The position numbers and the translations under genes were made by a program. The notes beneath the pieces were generated by a model. It was not told where the DNA came from and made no database searches. It saw nothing but the letters and a program-made list of their open reading frames with translations. A stretch of DNA of 64,000 bases, taken from positions 1,116,001-1,180,000 of the forward strand of contig JAJTTP010000005.1 of assembly GCA_023313575.1 (NCBI GenBank). Direction: 5' to 3'. The stretch comes from Eutypella sp. D-1. Taxonomy: Eukaryota > Ascomycota > Sordariomycetes > Xylariales > Diatrypaceae. Shown in pieces: positions 1 through 10,491 of the stretch; the stretch's first letter is position 1; the number at the start of each line of letters is the position of its first letter.

Positions 1-875
1 CACCGGAAATCCAGCGGACGAATCTGAACGGCATCGTTCTACTTCTGAAGTCTCTTGGCATCAACCAACTTCTCGAATTTGAGTTTATGGACCCACCCCC
101 TACCGAGTCTCTGATCGGTGCTCTCAACCAGCTTTTCGCTCTTCAAGCGCTGAACCACAAGGGAGAGTTGACCAAGGTGGGACGGCAGATGGCGGAGTTC
201 CCCACTGATCCGATGCTCGCCAAGGCCGTTCTCGCCGCAGACAAGTTTAAGTGCGTGGACGAGGTCTTGTCGATCGTGTCGATGCTCAGCGAAGCCTCCG
301 CGCTGTTCTTCCGGCCCAAGGACAAGAAGATACACGCGGACAGCGCGCGCAACCGCTTCACTATCAAGGAGGGCGGCGACCACCTGACGCTCCTTAACAT
401 CTGGAACCAGTGGGTGGAGAGCGACTTCTCCCCCGTGTGGTCGCGGGAGAATTTCCTGCAGCAGCGGTCGCTGACGCGGGCGCGGGATGTGCGGGACCAG
501 CTGGCGAAGCTGTGCGAGCGCGTCGAAGTCGCGCCGTCAAGCTGCGGCGCGGCGAATATCGAGCCGATCAAGAAGGCGCTCACGGCGGGCTTCTTCCCCA
601 ACGCCGCCATCATGCAGCGCGATGGCACGAGCTACCGTACCGTCAAGAACAACACCACCGTCTACATACACCCCAGCTCCGTGGTCATGAAATCAGACCC
701 GCCCGAGAAGACTCTCATCTACTACGAGCTCGTACAGACCACCAAAGAGTACATGCGCAGCTGCCTGCCCATCGAGCGCCGCTGGCTCAGCGAGGTGGCT
801 CCCCACTTCCACAAGAAGAAAGACATTGACGACCTGGACGATAAGAAGAGGATGCCGAAGCAGGCTGGCAGATAG
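1..875 (+). CDS. PRP2: Spliceosomal DEAH-box RNA helicase, Prp2/DHX16 type (3' part only)
   Basis: This is the last 290 codons of a gene that begins left of the window; the frame is open from base 3 and ends at the TAG-type stop around 873-875. What remains is the C-terminal half of a DEAH splicing helicase: the HA2 ratchet region (reading from PEIQRTNLNGIVLLLKSLGI through MDPPPTESLIGALNQLFALQ) and the OB-fold region (YRTVKNNTTVYIHPSS, YYELVQTTKEYMRS, WLSEVAPHFHKKKD). Order and wording match DHX16/Prp2 (S. pombe Cdc28) better than Prp43, Prp16 or Prp22, notably the short tail ending in KKRMPKQAGR. Family knowledge: the enzyme remodels the spliceosome before the first catalytic step. The ATPase motifs lie outside the window. 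No intron is seen in this part. Prp22 is the main alternative; the family is certain, the paralogue likely. Confidence 0.85.
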   Translation, partial: PEIQRTNLNGIVLLLKSLGINQLLEFEFMDPPPTESLIGALNQLFALQALNHKGELTKVGRQMAEFPTDPMLAKAVLAADKFKCVDEVLSIVSMLSEASALFFRPKDKKIHADSARNRFTIKEGGDHLTLLNIWNQWVESDFSPVWSRENFLQQRSLTRARDVRDQLAKLCERVEVAPSSCGAANIEPIKKALTAGFFPNAAIMQRDGTSYRTVKNNTTVYIHPSSVVMKSDPPEKTLIYYELVQTTKEYMRSCLPIERRWLSEVAPHFHKKKDIDDLDDKKRMPKQAGR

Positions 876-1319
876 AGAAGGGATTTTACGATATATTGAT
901 GGAACACGTATCATCTGCTAGCGGGAAGTTGATTAGCTCAATGTTTCTACTACAATTTGAAAATAGTGTGTCTGATGCGAAGGGTCAAAATGTTCACAGT
1001 TCACAGCAAGCGTACCCTCCCTGAGTAAACTTGGAAAAGGTGAGTGAGTAGATATTGAATCCAAATCGTACATTCCGTATGACCGTCATGATACCCAAGT
1101 ACATATATACCTAAACCCCTTTGCTATGCAACCTTCCGTTCATTAGTTCCTTTTCATCCTATTCCCACCGATAAACTCCCGTCAAGTCCGTGCAAGTCTA
1201 ACAAGAAGAACAACGAGATCCTTCATTCCTGCAAACGCTAGACCCGATTTTTGGGCCGAGTAAGAAAAACAACAACGGAGAAAGACGGGCAAATATCAAA
1301 CAGCATCAATCAACGACGC
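876..1319. other. Convergent intergenic region, 3' flanks
   Basis: This 444-bp stretch lies between two converging genes, the Prp2-type helicase from the left and the kelch gene from the right. It should hold both 3' untranslated regions. I see only AT-richer sequence with scattered short ORFs and no further gene. Confidence 0.6.
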
Positions 1320-3821
1320 TTAGCGGCTGCTTCTTTCATGCATATCGTAGTCGTGCATCTCGTGCATCTCATGGTTATCTAGTTCCGACCGCCCAGTGGG
1401 TGACAAAGGGCTGCTTCCGCCGTCTAACTCGGCGACCTCGGGGCGCGACGCGAGGAGTTCCATCAGGGGCTCCCCGCCGGCTTCGATGGGTTTGGGCGGC
1501 GGTTCCGGCGGAGCTTCCTCGGCGAGTGCCCGCTTCGAATGTCTTCGCCACCAGAAGAAGGCCACGAGGCCGATCAGTGCGAGAAACGCGATGCCGCCGA
1601 CGACGCCGCCGACGATGGCGCCCACGTTGGGTCCGCTATCAGAGCTGCTGGAGGCGCCACCGGCGGCGGTGCCGCCCGACTTCGGGGGCGAGTACGGCGC
1701 GGTCTGGCTGTCAGAGCCGGTGAACAGCTGCGCGATCCGGATGCTGGTCCAGCCGCCGTCGGGAAGTAGCTGGGTAGCGGCGCCGTCGGGCCCGCCGCCG
1801 ATGACGTTGGAGATCTTGGAGGGTACTTGGTACGGGGGCTTATCGCTGTGGTAGACGCTTCCCCAGCCGAGCGACGTGAGATCGAACATCGCCACGCCCC
1901 GGTACTCCCAGTCGCACTCGTTCGTCACATTTGTCCCGTTCCTGATGCCCCCCACCGTCACCATCTGCCGGTTCCCGACGAAGTGGCAGGTGTGTCCAAA
2001 GCGCGGGGAATTTCCTTCAAACACCTAGCCGAGGCGCACACGCGGGTTAGCATCACGTATCTCGCCCCCTCTTGAACTCTGACTTAAGCATCTTGAAAGA
2101 ATATGCATGGGTAGTAATCAATTTACCTTGATCCAGGTGAAGGATGGGATGCTCAGCACCCAAATATCGTCGAAATACTCCAGTTGCACAGGGTCCCATC
2201 CTACAGCCGGAAGAGCGCAGACAGAGAAATTAGCCTCGGGATCAACATCAGGTCGTTTCACTTGGTGCGGGACAGTGATAATACCAACCTCCGTACATGT
2301 GGATGTTGTAGCTCGAGCTATCGGGGGCGTACGCGACCACGACACAGAAGTCTACCCGGGGCGTCGGCACGTCCTCCCCAGTGATCGACTGTGTGTACCA
2401 GCCGCTGTCAGATTGGGACCCCGGGGCGCCCATGGCGTACTCGACGTCGAAGATGTTCACCTGCGTCATACTGACTAGCGACGTTACACAGGTAAGCATG
2501 TGTCACCCGTCACATTAGATCATCTGGAAAGCAAGAGGGTGTCGGCAATGTAGCTACCTGGTCGTAAAGAATCCCCGATACCGGTCGCCCCCCCAAACGA
2601 TACCAACACGCCTCTGGTCCCGATCTGGGGGACAGCCGCCAAACCACCCCGTACTCTCGGCGAGTCAGCGACATTATCAGTGGAAATATTTTTGGCCTGC
2701 GGATCGCCTCTTGTGTTAGTCTTCGTTCGTTTTCCCTGACATGCTGTTGTGTAGTTAGGTTATAAGGGGGTTCACCGTCTGGTTCTGGAGGTCCAAGACT
2801 ACCATGCCGTCCAGGTTGGTAGGCGCGGCATCGGCGGTGTTCAAGGCGGACATGTTGTTGATTAGGCCGTTTAGGTAGAACCCCAGGCCGAGCTCCGGCA
2901 GCTCAGCCGAGGCGCCCCAGCTCGGCCTCTGCGGGACATCTAGCAATACATCGTACTGCGTCCACCCGTGCGAGTCGGTATTGAAGCCCCATCTGTATGA
3001 TGCGCCGACCCAGTTAGCACATGCAGCGAAAGCTGTCTTAGGAAGAAAAGAAGTAATAAACAAAAAGAAAACGGGGGGGTAGAGGTTTCATTAGGTGGGT
3101 AGGTATTACAGAGTGTACTGGCTCGTCGTAGGCGTTTGAAAATCAGGGAAAGACGTGTTTACATCCGGGGTGACGCCGCCATAGAGGTATATTTGCGGGT
3201 CATCCGGCATGCCGTGGAAGAGCGCCGCGGACTGGACATTCGGGATGTAGTTCTCGGTCCCCAGGGCACGGGTCTTGTTGATCACGGACTCGCTGACGTT
3301 CGTCTTCCAGTCCCACGTCGTGCGCATGTCGACCGCGATCACATGGTTGTCTATTCAGCAGTCAGACACCTTTACCACTCAAGTCACGATCTGAACCATT
3401 CAGGAACCTACTGGGACCTAAGATCCTGGGACCCGTATAATTCGCGCCATCGCCTGCGGGCTTGATGCGGTGTTAGGTTAACGGACCGCCAAGGGTGCTC
3501 GCGGCGAGAGGGTGGGAACGTACACCATTGTATAGGGTTCTATCTGTGAAGGCCTCGATGCCTCCATCGATGAACAGAATGTCATTCTTGATCTGGCTCT
3601 GATGATACCACCGGCTGCGAAGGAGGTCAGGGCAATTAAACCACCAAGCTAGTCACTGAAGAGGGAAGTTTTCTGAGGACTAAACGAGACCGGCATTTCC
3701 TCCCGCTCGGGAGGCACTAGGCAACTTACCTACAGAAGTTATCCACCGGATCCAATCCGGTCGCTCGGACATGAGACAGCCAAACTACCGGACCCAGCAA
3801 GATAAAAAGAACGGACTTCAT
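1320..3821 (-). CDS. Kelch-repeat protein with signal peptide and C-terminal membrane anchor
   Basis: My splice model has nine exons, complement of 1320-2024, 2127-2200, 2289-2474, 2558-2696, 2776-2992, 3110-3350, 3412-3453, 3526-3614 and 3730-3821, giving 594 residues with phase kept at all eight junctions. The start at 3821 opens a signal peptide (MKSVLFILLGPVVWLSHVRA). Kelch blades follow, with the typical Gly-Gly and Trp spacings (DILFIDGGIEAF, SWGASAELPELGLGFYLNG, GVLVSFGGATG, YNIHMYGGWD, MVTVGGI). Near residues 494-519 is a glycine-rich transmembrane helix (VGAIVGGVVGGIAFLALIGL) followed by RRHSKR and an acidic, Ser/Pro-rich cytoplasmic tail. Pezizomycotina encode many such kelch-plus-anchor proteins, probably cell-surface proteins; none has a clear substrate. 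The exon around 3412-3453 is the least certain. The class is firm, the function unknown. Confidence 0.85.
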
Positions 3822-6721
3822 CTTTTCTTGGGTCTGATTAGAGCGCCGATGGCCTCATGGCTTCCGGTTGGCGAGAGCAGAAGGAGAAACAGCTTCCCGG
3901 GCATTAATGACCCAGAGCGTTACTCATATCCAATTGCTACTAAACTACAGGGCTAACCATCAAGAGAGGCCTCTGCTCAATGCGAGTAATCTTTCTATCT
4001 AGTGTAGACGGCCAAATGGGGTCATGGTATGCTGCACCAATCGAGGCGATGTTGCTTACTGGACCACCATCATGCTTTATACAGAATAGGCTATCTACCG
4101 TGCCTTAGACCACGTCAGCAGGAAATATACGTCCGTAGCTCTTCTCACTTACCGACACACATATCTCTTGATTGCCTTCCCGGACCCTTCTGTGTACGTT
4201 TTGTAGGGGTTGTCGGCGAACTACGAGGAAATTTTCGGGAGGGGTCCCTGCCATCTTACTCACGTAATGGGCAAAGAGATGACAAGCTGCATCAGTAGTC
4301 ACGGAATTTCACACTGCGGCAGTTCCCATCAACCAATCATAATGCCCAAACTCACGAAAGTGTAAAGAGGGGGCGGTTTCTTTTGACTCGTGTTTCTTCT
4401 GCGGCGTCAAACTCAAGTGACTGGAGGCGTCCAGCGGAACCCATATCAACGCCAATTAAGATGGGTAAGCGCGAGAGACGAGGTGCGTGACATAGTTTGA
4501 CAGGGTCCTTCGCGGTCGGCGTGTGCGAAAGATGAGGCCGAGAATGGGAAAGGTCGTGAGACGGCTTGCAGGGGGGCGCAGGACTCCGACTAATTGTCAT
4601 TGGGCGCCCGGGGCAGCTCTCATCTCCACGAATCCCAGAAGGGCTTTTCATGCGCGAGGGGTTATGCACTTTTCTGCACTTTCGTAATTTTTTCTCTGCT
4701 TATAAAATGACGGGAGCTCCCAAAGGACTTCACAGGTCAAAGTTGCAAGGGAAGGACTTGGTATCTACTTCGTGTGGCGGTATTAAGATCTACCACTGTG
4801 CGGAATGAGGAGTAGGAGTGACTCAATATCGCATTTTGGTCCAGTCAGCCAATATTGCAGCCATGTCGCCGGATATGAATGGATGGTATCGCGTTTCTAT
4901 GAGTGTCCATACGCCCCTAGGCGTGCATTATCGAGAACACAGGAGATATCCGAAATGCAATCGCAGAACACCCACTGACCAACCCTGAAGGAGCAGTATT
5001 GACTCGGAGATACAAAACGGGGCTCAGCTTCAGTAGCTGTTATGGAATCTGATTACTTCGGGCTGTCTCCTCATTCAACAATCCCAGGTATACATCGTTA
5101 TATCCCATCAAGCAACATATCTAGCCGCCAATTAACGGGCAAGGTCCAGCAAAGAGTTCAAAATCCCGGGAACAAGGACAAGCGCGCCTCACTAGCAATT
5201 CCGGCAGCTAGCGCGGCTACGACATCCTAGCACGAACCACAGCAAAACCGCGCACCACTATCACACCGCCCCCGGGAACCCCAGCACGGAGACAACATGG
5301 ATTCCGGAGGTAGAGACCCCACAACGGGAACTCGTCGACCTAGCCATGGCCAGGCCATCAGGTTTTCTATTTCAATAATGCCTGGCCCAAAGAACCGCAC
5401 TGATTAATTCTCTGCAACGGCATGCAAGACTCTGGGGTCCGTAATTCAGAGACGTAGTCACCTAAGCTGCATAACTAGGTGTAGTCTTCAAGACGCTCGG
5501 AGACCATGCCTTGGTATTTTGAATAAGTGTGTTGAGTTCAAGTAGTTATGATAGCCGGTAGAATTAGTTATAATGTTGTCCTGGTTATCACGGCGGAGTT
5601 ATTAACGGGTAGATACCATGTCCGAGGGATCTTCCCAGCCCCCAATCTACCCTTGATTACCAGTCTCTTTTCATAGGAGTCATGCTATTCATCACGTGCT
5701 AAAAAGTATCTCTATTTTCTTAACTAAAAAAAGCCCAGCATAGGTGACTCAGCGTCCGACCAGACCTCGTATGTCGTGGCAAGGGGCCAATCAGCCTCAC
5801 ACGCTCGACTGCCTATAAAAGAAAGTGATAGGAACTATCACTTAAGCCCCTCAACCACCTATAAGTTCACTACATACTAGACCACCTACCGCTAAATAAG
5901 GACCCACCAAGCGCGTTCCCTTAGGTTGAAAGTCTTTCTCATCTCTATGGAATATCATATATAGAATCGTTCTTCTGAAAAGGTTCCGAAAAGTCTCCGG
6001 GGCTTCATCGGATCCCGCCCAGATCAGCACACACACTATCAGACTACCCACTATATACTACATAGAACTATCGTTCCGGACGGTATCATCTATACTAATG
6101 GTTAATTACACAAGAACAGCTCACGTATTACACAGAAACACAGTCAAGCATTTCAGAGACCGAAACTCGTAGGTAACTTACGTAAATAGGCCATAGCTAT
6201 GAAGTAGTCCTGGTGATATATATGTCATCCGAGTTTACTCATGATCTTGGATTACCTACCTAGATGGGTAGTTACACAGTTGAATTATACATGCCAATGA
6301 CTTCCAGGAGTATATAACACATCTCTCGTTCAATCGAAGAAGTCATGTTACGTATGCCTGAGCGATAGGCACTTACGGTATGCCAAAACCACTAGAATGC
6401 TTATCGCTGCACTACTTAAGAATCCCCTAACCTGCTAGCCCCCTAACCCCTTTTCAGGCGCGGCTTCGGATCTAGAAGAGGACCAATAGAAACTTTAAGC
6501 CTACCCCTAGTCTTACTCTCGGCCACTATATAAAGTTCCCCGCATGCGTACCATTAATAAAGGGTTGGCCATCCCTTTCTACTTTTATCATTCTCGCTTC
6601 TGCCCTCTTTGATCTCACATTCTTGTCCATAGCTTGCACCGAGCCTTGGCATTGGTGAAACGCGCCGGGGCGAAAGATCCGGATACCTGCCTAACCTGAG
6701 TGCTTGTACAAACCCATCACC
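3822..6721. other. Gene-poor region upstream of kelch and methyltransferase genes
   Basis: About 2.9 kb with stop codons in all frames. It serves as the divergent upstream region of the kelch gene (minus) and the methyltransferase gene (plus). Short open frames (for example 4566-4808 and 5042-5230) show no domain, codon bias or splice context. A TATA-like TATAAAA occurs near 5815 without a gene after it. Confidence 0.5.
6527..6534 (+). promoter_or_regulatory. TATA box of the METTL7-like methyltransferase gene
   Basis: TATATAAA lies 188 bp before the chosen ATG at 6722, with a CCAAT motif about 45 bp further upstream (near 6482) and pyrimidine-rich DNA (CTTTCTACTTTTATCATTC) between box and ATG. 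This arrangement is usual for fungal promoters. It is a consensus match, not an experimental site. Confidence 0.45.
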
Positions 6722-7682
6722 ATGTCAGACGTGATCGCTCGTTCGTGGGAGGTTTTCTTGGGTCTCCTGGACCCATGGTTGTTCATGTCCAAGTCCGCAG
6801 CGACGTTCCCCGGCACCGTGATATCTCTTCTCCGCGAACGGAACTTTCGCACGCTTTTCTCGCCTTCTAGGCTCCACGATGCCTGGTTCGGCAGGTTCTT
6901 CGGCTGGGCTGGCCCTAACATAAAACTTAGGGGGGCACCGGTGATCATACCGCTATTGGAAGGGCGCGCTAGCGGTGGGAAAATCCTGGAGGAGGCCGTC
7001 GGGCCCGGGATCGATGGAACAGTCCTCGAGATAGGGGCCGGCGCGGGGTTCTGGGTTGATATCTTCTCAAATCGACATCTTCACCAAGGGCCGACCGAGA
7101 AGGACGCCGGGGCCGCGCCAAAGAGCCGGAGACAGGAGATCACGCGCGTATATGGTGTCGAGCCTAATCCGAACCAGCATCCAAATTTGCGACGACACAT
7201 TAAGGAGGCAGAGATGGAGGACATTTATCAGATCGCGCCAGTAGGCATCGAGGATCTCGACAACCCGCAGAAGTGGGATGGGCACATCGAGAAGGGCTCT
7301 GTCGACTGTATCGTGTCAATCCTGTGTCTTTGCAGCATTCCGGAACCCCAGAAGAACATGAAGGAACTTCACAGCTACCTCAAGGAGGGTGGCAGGTGGT
7401 ACGTGTATGAACACGTAAAATGCGACCACAGCCTGTTCATGAGGGCCTACCAACGTAAGTGGTAACACCCCCAGCCCAACAAGCGCTTAAGCTAACTGAG
7501 GGGGAAACATAGGAATCGTCAATCTCTTCTGGCCTATCATGCTTGGCGGCTGTCAGCTATGTCGCCCAACGGTTAAGTGGCTCAAGGAAGCCGGCCCCTG
7601 GCAAAATGTGGATGTCGGGCAGCCACCGCAGGAGCAATGGTTCCATTGCGTTCCTCATCAGCTCGGAGTCTTCACTAAGTAA
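6722..7682 (+). CDS. Class I SAM-dependent methyltransferase, METTL7-like, with N-terminal hydrophobic anchor
   Basis: Two exons, 6722-7454 and 7513-7682, give 300 residues; the 58-nt intron runs from GTAAGT to CATAG and splits an Arg codon. I chose the ATG at 6722 (CATCACCATGTC), since the upstream open frame starts only with TTG. The protein begins with a hydrophobic stretch (VFLGLLDPWLFM) that may anchor it to a membrane or lipid droplet. Motif I is VLEIGAGAGF at residues 101-110; a post-motif VDCIVSILCLCSIPE and an LKEGGRWYVYEHV strand follow, then the exon-2 part containing GGCQLCRPT and ending HQLGVFTK. This matches the METTL7/UbiE-like family, whose fungal members mostly lack known substrates. 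The mammalian relatives are thiol methyltransferases of ER and lipid droplets; substrate here is unknown. Confidence 0.8.
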
Positions 7683-8843
7683 AAGAAAAGAGGGTGGGTT
7701 AGGGCAGGGCCGGGGGAAGGGGGGTCGATCTTGAATTGCGCGGCCGTTCTCGACGCGATGTTCCATATCTCGTAGCCTAGAGACAGTGAGGATGCGAATT
7801 AACGAGTTATTAGCATGCAACAGGCAGCGGCACTATTTTCAAAAGCCACGCGCAAGCTGGTGCATCATGCGAGCTGGCAAGCCTACACTGCGGATGCAAA
7901 TCCCTGTCAGAGGTCCTTGGCACTGCTTCGAGATTGAAAGGTAGTTGGGTCTAGATGTATGGAGTATATACCATAGTACCAATCTCACGCGCCACAAAGC
8001 CCTGCCCTTTTTTGATTTATCCCACTTATCAGAGCTGTGTGAGTGGTGTGGACATGACCTCATACCCTTCGCACCCAGCCTTATGAGATGGTTAAGAGGG
8101 GCCTGACAACTCATCAGAAACATAGACGATTTTGGCTACCTAATAATTATTATCTGACGCCTGTTTGTTCTGTGTAACGCCTAAGGTCATCTGGGTAAGA
8201 CGAAGACGAGGGTGTAGTTTACCTTTCTATGTAGTTACCTACATATGTAGCTCAGGTCGCTTGGTTCACGAAAAATTTGGTCTCGACCACTAGTCTGGCC
8301 ATGAACGGGAGATCAATCAGATGATGAGTTGGTAAGCCCCCATCCCAGGTGGGAAAAGTAGAAGTCCCGTTCCAAGGCCGTCCGCCCTTCTTGGTGCCGC
8401 TCTACCGACCAATAATTTGTGGTTCCATTCCGGCAAACCCCTGTCTCACCGCACCCGTAGTCTAGCTAAAACCGGATCGCCATTGGGCTGCCAACCCCAG
8501 ACGTGTGGATATGTTGCGTGCGTGTAGGGCAGAAAAGTGCCGATATCCTTGACTGTGGTCGAATCGCCCAGAAGCGTCATCGCGATGACTGGCACGCCGG
8601 TATCCTTGTAATAAATACTGCCAACCGTACGTAATAGGTCCCGGTCACTCTCCATCTCTCTTCCCATCTGTCTCCTTCGTGCCTGACGGTCCAACCGAAC
8701 GAAACCGTGATATCTTGAAACTGAACAAATATACCAATTACACCTACGCAAACGATTGTTTCTTGTGTCGGAGCAAGCATAGCCCCGCCAGCGTAGCACA
8801 TAATTAGTCCAACATCTGTTCAACGAACCACAGATCAGCCAAG
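7683..8843. other. Intergenic region before the MARVEL gene
   Basis: About 1.2 kb between two plus-strand genes. It should contain the 3' end of the methyltransferase transcript and the promoter and leader of the MARVEL gene. A minus-strand frame at 8446-8823 is open for 125 codons, but shows no recognisable domain or splice context, so I do not call it a gene. Confidence 0.5.
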
Positions 8844-9431
8844 ATGATTCTACTGGATCTCGCGTCCGTGGTGCTCCGTATCGCGGAGGTAGGCTTCGCG
8901 ACCATCGTCGCGGCCGTCAACGGAAAGTACCTGCACGACATATCGGACTTCAGGACACACTGGCAGGAGGCGCGCTTCATCTACACCGAGGTAGTCGCCG
9001 GCCTGGCCTTAGTCTTGGCCCTCGTCTGGCTCATCCCCTTTTCCGGCAGCTTCACTCACTGGCCCGTAGACTTATTCATCTCCGTCTGCTGGTTCGCCGG
9101 CTTTGGCGTCCTTGTCAACGTGAGTAGTATTCTTCGCCATTCCCATATCCCCTCCCCAACCCCTTGTCCTTTTTTTCAGACTGGACGGATGATACTGACT
9201 AGCATACGCCGGGAAATACAGTATCTCAATGAGACCGGCTCTTGCGGCTATGTCTTCTCGTGGGACGTGACGCTACGAGGCGATAATCCGTGCGGCAAGT
9301 TCAAGGCCGTTATCGCCTTTTCCTTTCTCTCAGCCATCTGCTGGCTCGTGTCTGCCTTCATCGGGCTTATATGGGTCCGCGACCACGAACACCGATACCG
9401 CCGCCGAGCCTTCTACCGCTCCAGCGTCTAG
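8844..9431 (+). CDS. Four-helix MARVEL-domain membrane protein
   Basis: Two exons, 8844-9119 and 9222-9431, give 161 residues. Four hydrophobic segments fit the MARVEL fold: residues around LASVVLRIAEVGFATIVAAV, TEVVAGLALVLALVWLIPF, DLFISVCWFAGFGVLVN and AVIAFSFLSAICWLVSAFIG. The third loop has the pair of cysteines (GSCGY and NPCGKF) seen in fungal MARVEL proteins, and the tail is basic (RDHEHRYRRR). MARVEL proteins work in membrane apposition and vesicle or plasma-membrane domains; no individual role can be given. The intron (102 nt, GTGAGT to ATACAG with a CTGAC branch site) is a multiple of three and has no stop, so an unspliced 195-residue product is also possible. The spliced form restores the continuous family pattern. 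Confidence 0.8.
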   Translation: MILLDLASVVLRIAEVGFATIVAAVNGKYLHDISDFRTHWQEARFIYTEVVAGLALVLALVWLIPFSGSFTHWPVDLFISVCWFAGFGVLVNVSSILRHSHIPSPTPCPFFQTGRMILTSIRREIQYLNETGSCGYVFSWDVTLRGDNPCGKFKAVIAFSFLSAICWLVSAFIGLIWVRDHEHRYRRRAFYRSSV

Positions 9432-10122
9432 TTGTTGGGGTATGGGGTCTAGATTACGGAAAGAGGCGGAGGGGGGAGGGCTTGAAGAGCGCCCAGCACC
9501 GTATAGTGACGTGCCACCAGACAACAACTCGACAAGCCAATGTACCACAGCCGCTTTCTCTCCCTTGAAACGCACGTCTCAAGGGGTGCTCTTTATCTTA
9601 TGATGCGAAACACGACCATGCGATACGATACCAATGACGTCTTTTTTTTCTGGCGACCCGGCTGGCTTCTTTTCTTGGGCGATGGGATAGGTGGCTGTGC
9701 CATCTATATCTTGAAATACCCACGTATGTTTTATTGACACTCAACTCGGTTCTTGGGTAAGGGGATTATGACTGTTATGATGCAAGCTCGATACCCTCAA
9801 TTACAAATAATTGTATTCCATCCATGAATGACCGTGTCCGATGCAATTCCGACCATGTGAATGTCATTCGTCATATCTGACTATATCAATCTCATAGTGA
9901 CAAGAGAAATGTACCATGACAGGGGCAGAGGGTAAGGCGATTTGGAAGGAATCAAGTGATTACGTGGTTTAAGATTACTACTAAACGGTACCCTATTTAT
10001 GACCTTGAGCTTGAGAAACATCGCACTTGCTTTTCCGCATTCTTTTCTTTCCCCCGCAATACGCCTGCAAGATCATAGCACATCTTGTAGTCATCAGCAA
10101 ACAGGAAAAGACAGCATTCGAC
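9432..10122. other. Intergenic region
   Basis: Some 690 bp between two plus-strand genes. It holds the presumed 3' region of the MARVEL gene and the promoter of the small membrane protein. I see no further gene or repeat. Confidence 0.5.
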
Positions 10123-10491
10123 ATGCCGCCAATAATGGTCTTGAAATCACGCGCCTCCGGCCGTAGTGGGGATCCGGTACTACGCTTGCCCACCGCCGGC
10201 ATCGGCGACATGACGGGGCACGTTCACAGTAGGCGCTCGGAAGTCGTCTCGGTGGGAGAAGCCTTCGGTTGGGTAATCCTCGTCGTCGTCGTTTCGATTC
10301 TGCTTGTGAGCTTTTGGCTCTGTGGCCGCGCAAGAATAACAGAAAATCGACTAGAAAGGACATCACTGGAGGCAGGTCAGCGGGAACAACGACGGGGTCT
10401 ACAGGATTTCATAGCGCAGTCGCGTGCACAGTCGCGTGCAGTTTCGCGTCCAGCAGCGAATGCGCCAGCCGGAGGAGCGAGCGGTCAGTAG
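10123..10491 (+). CDS. Small hypothetical single-pass membrane protein
   Basis: I do not recognise this 122-residue frame. The first ATG in the frame is at 10123 (GACATGCCG); the frame is open further upstream without an ATG. A single clear transmembrane helix (GWVILVVVVSILLVSFWLCG) sits near the middle, preceded by a basic, Ser/Gly-rich segment and followed by charged sequence with a short repeat (QSRAQSRAVSRP). There is no signal peptide and no conserved motif. It is the third small or membrane-associated gene in a row on this strand. It could be a real orphan protein or a chance frame; the strong hydrophobic helix with charged borders is the only argument for coding. Confidence 0.4.
   Translation: MPPIMVLKSRASGRSGDPVLRLPTAGIGDMTGHVHSRRSEVVSVGEAFGWVILVVVVSILLVSFWLCGRARITENRLERTSLEAGQREQRRGLQDFIAQSRAQSRAVSRPAANAPAGGASGQ

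Noticed and set aside
8446..8823. A 125-codon minus-strand frame just upstream of the MARVEL gene
   Set aside because: No family pattern, odd Arg/Cys-rich start, and it overlaps the likely promoter and leader of the MARVEL gene.
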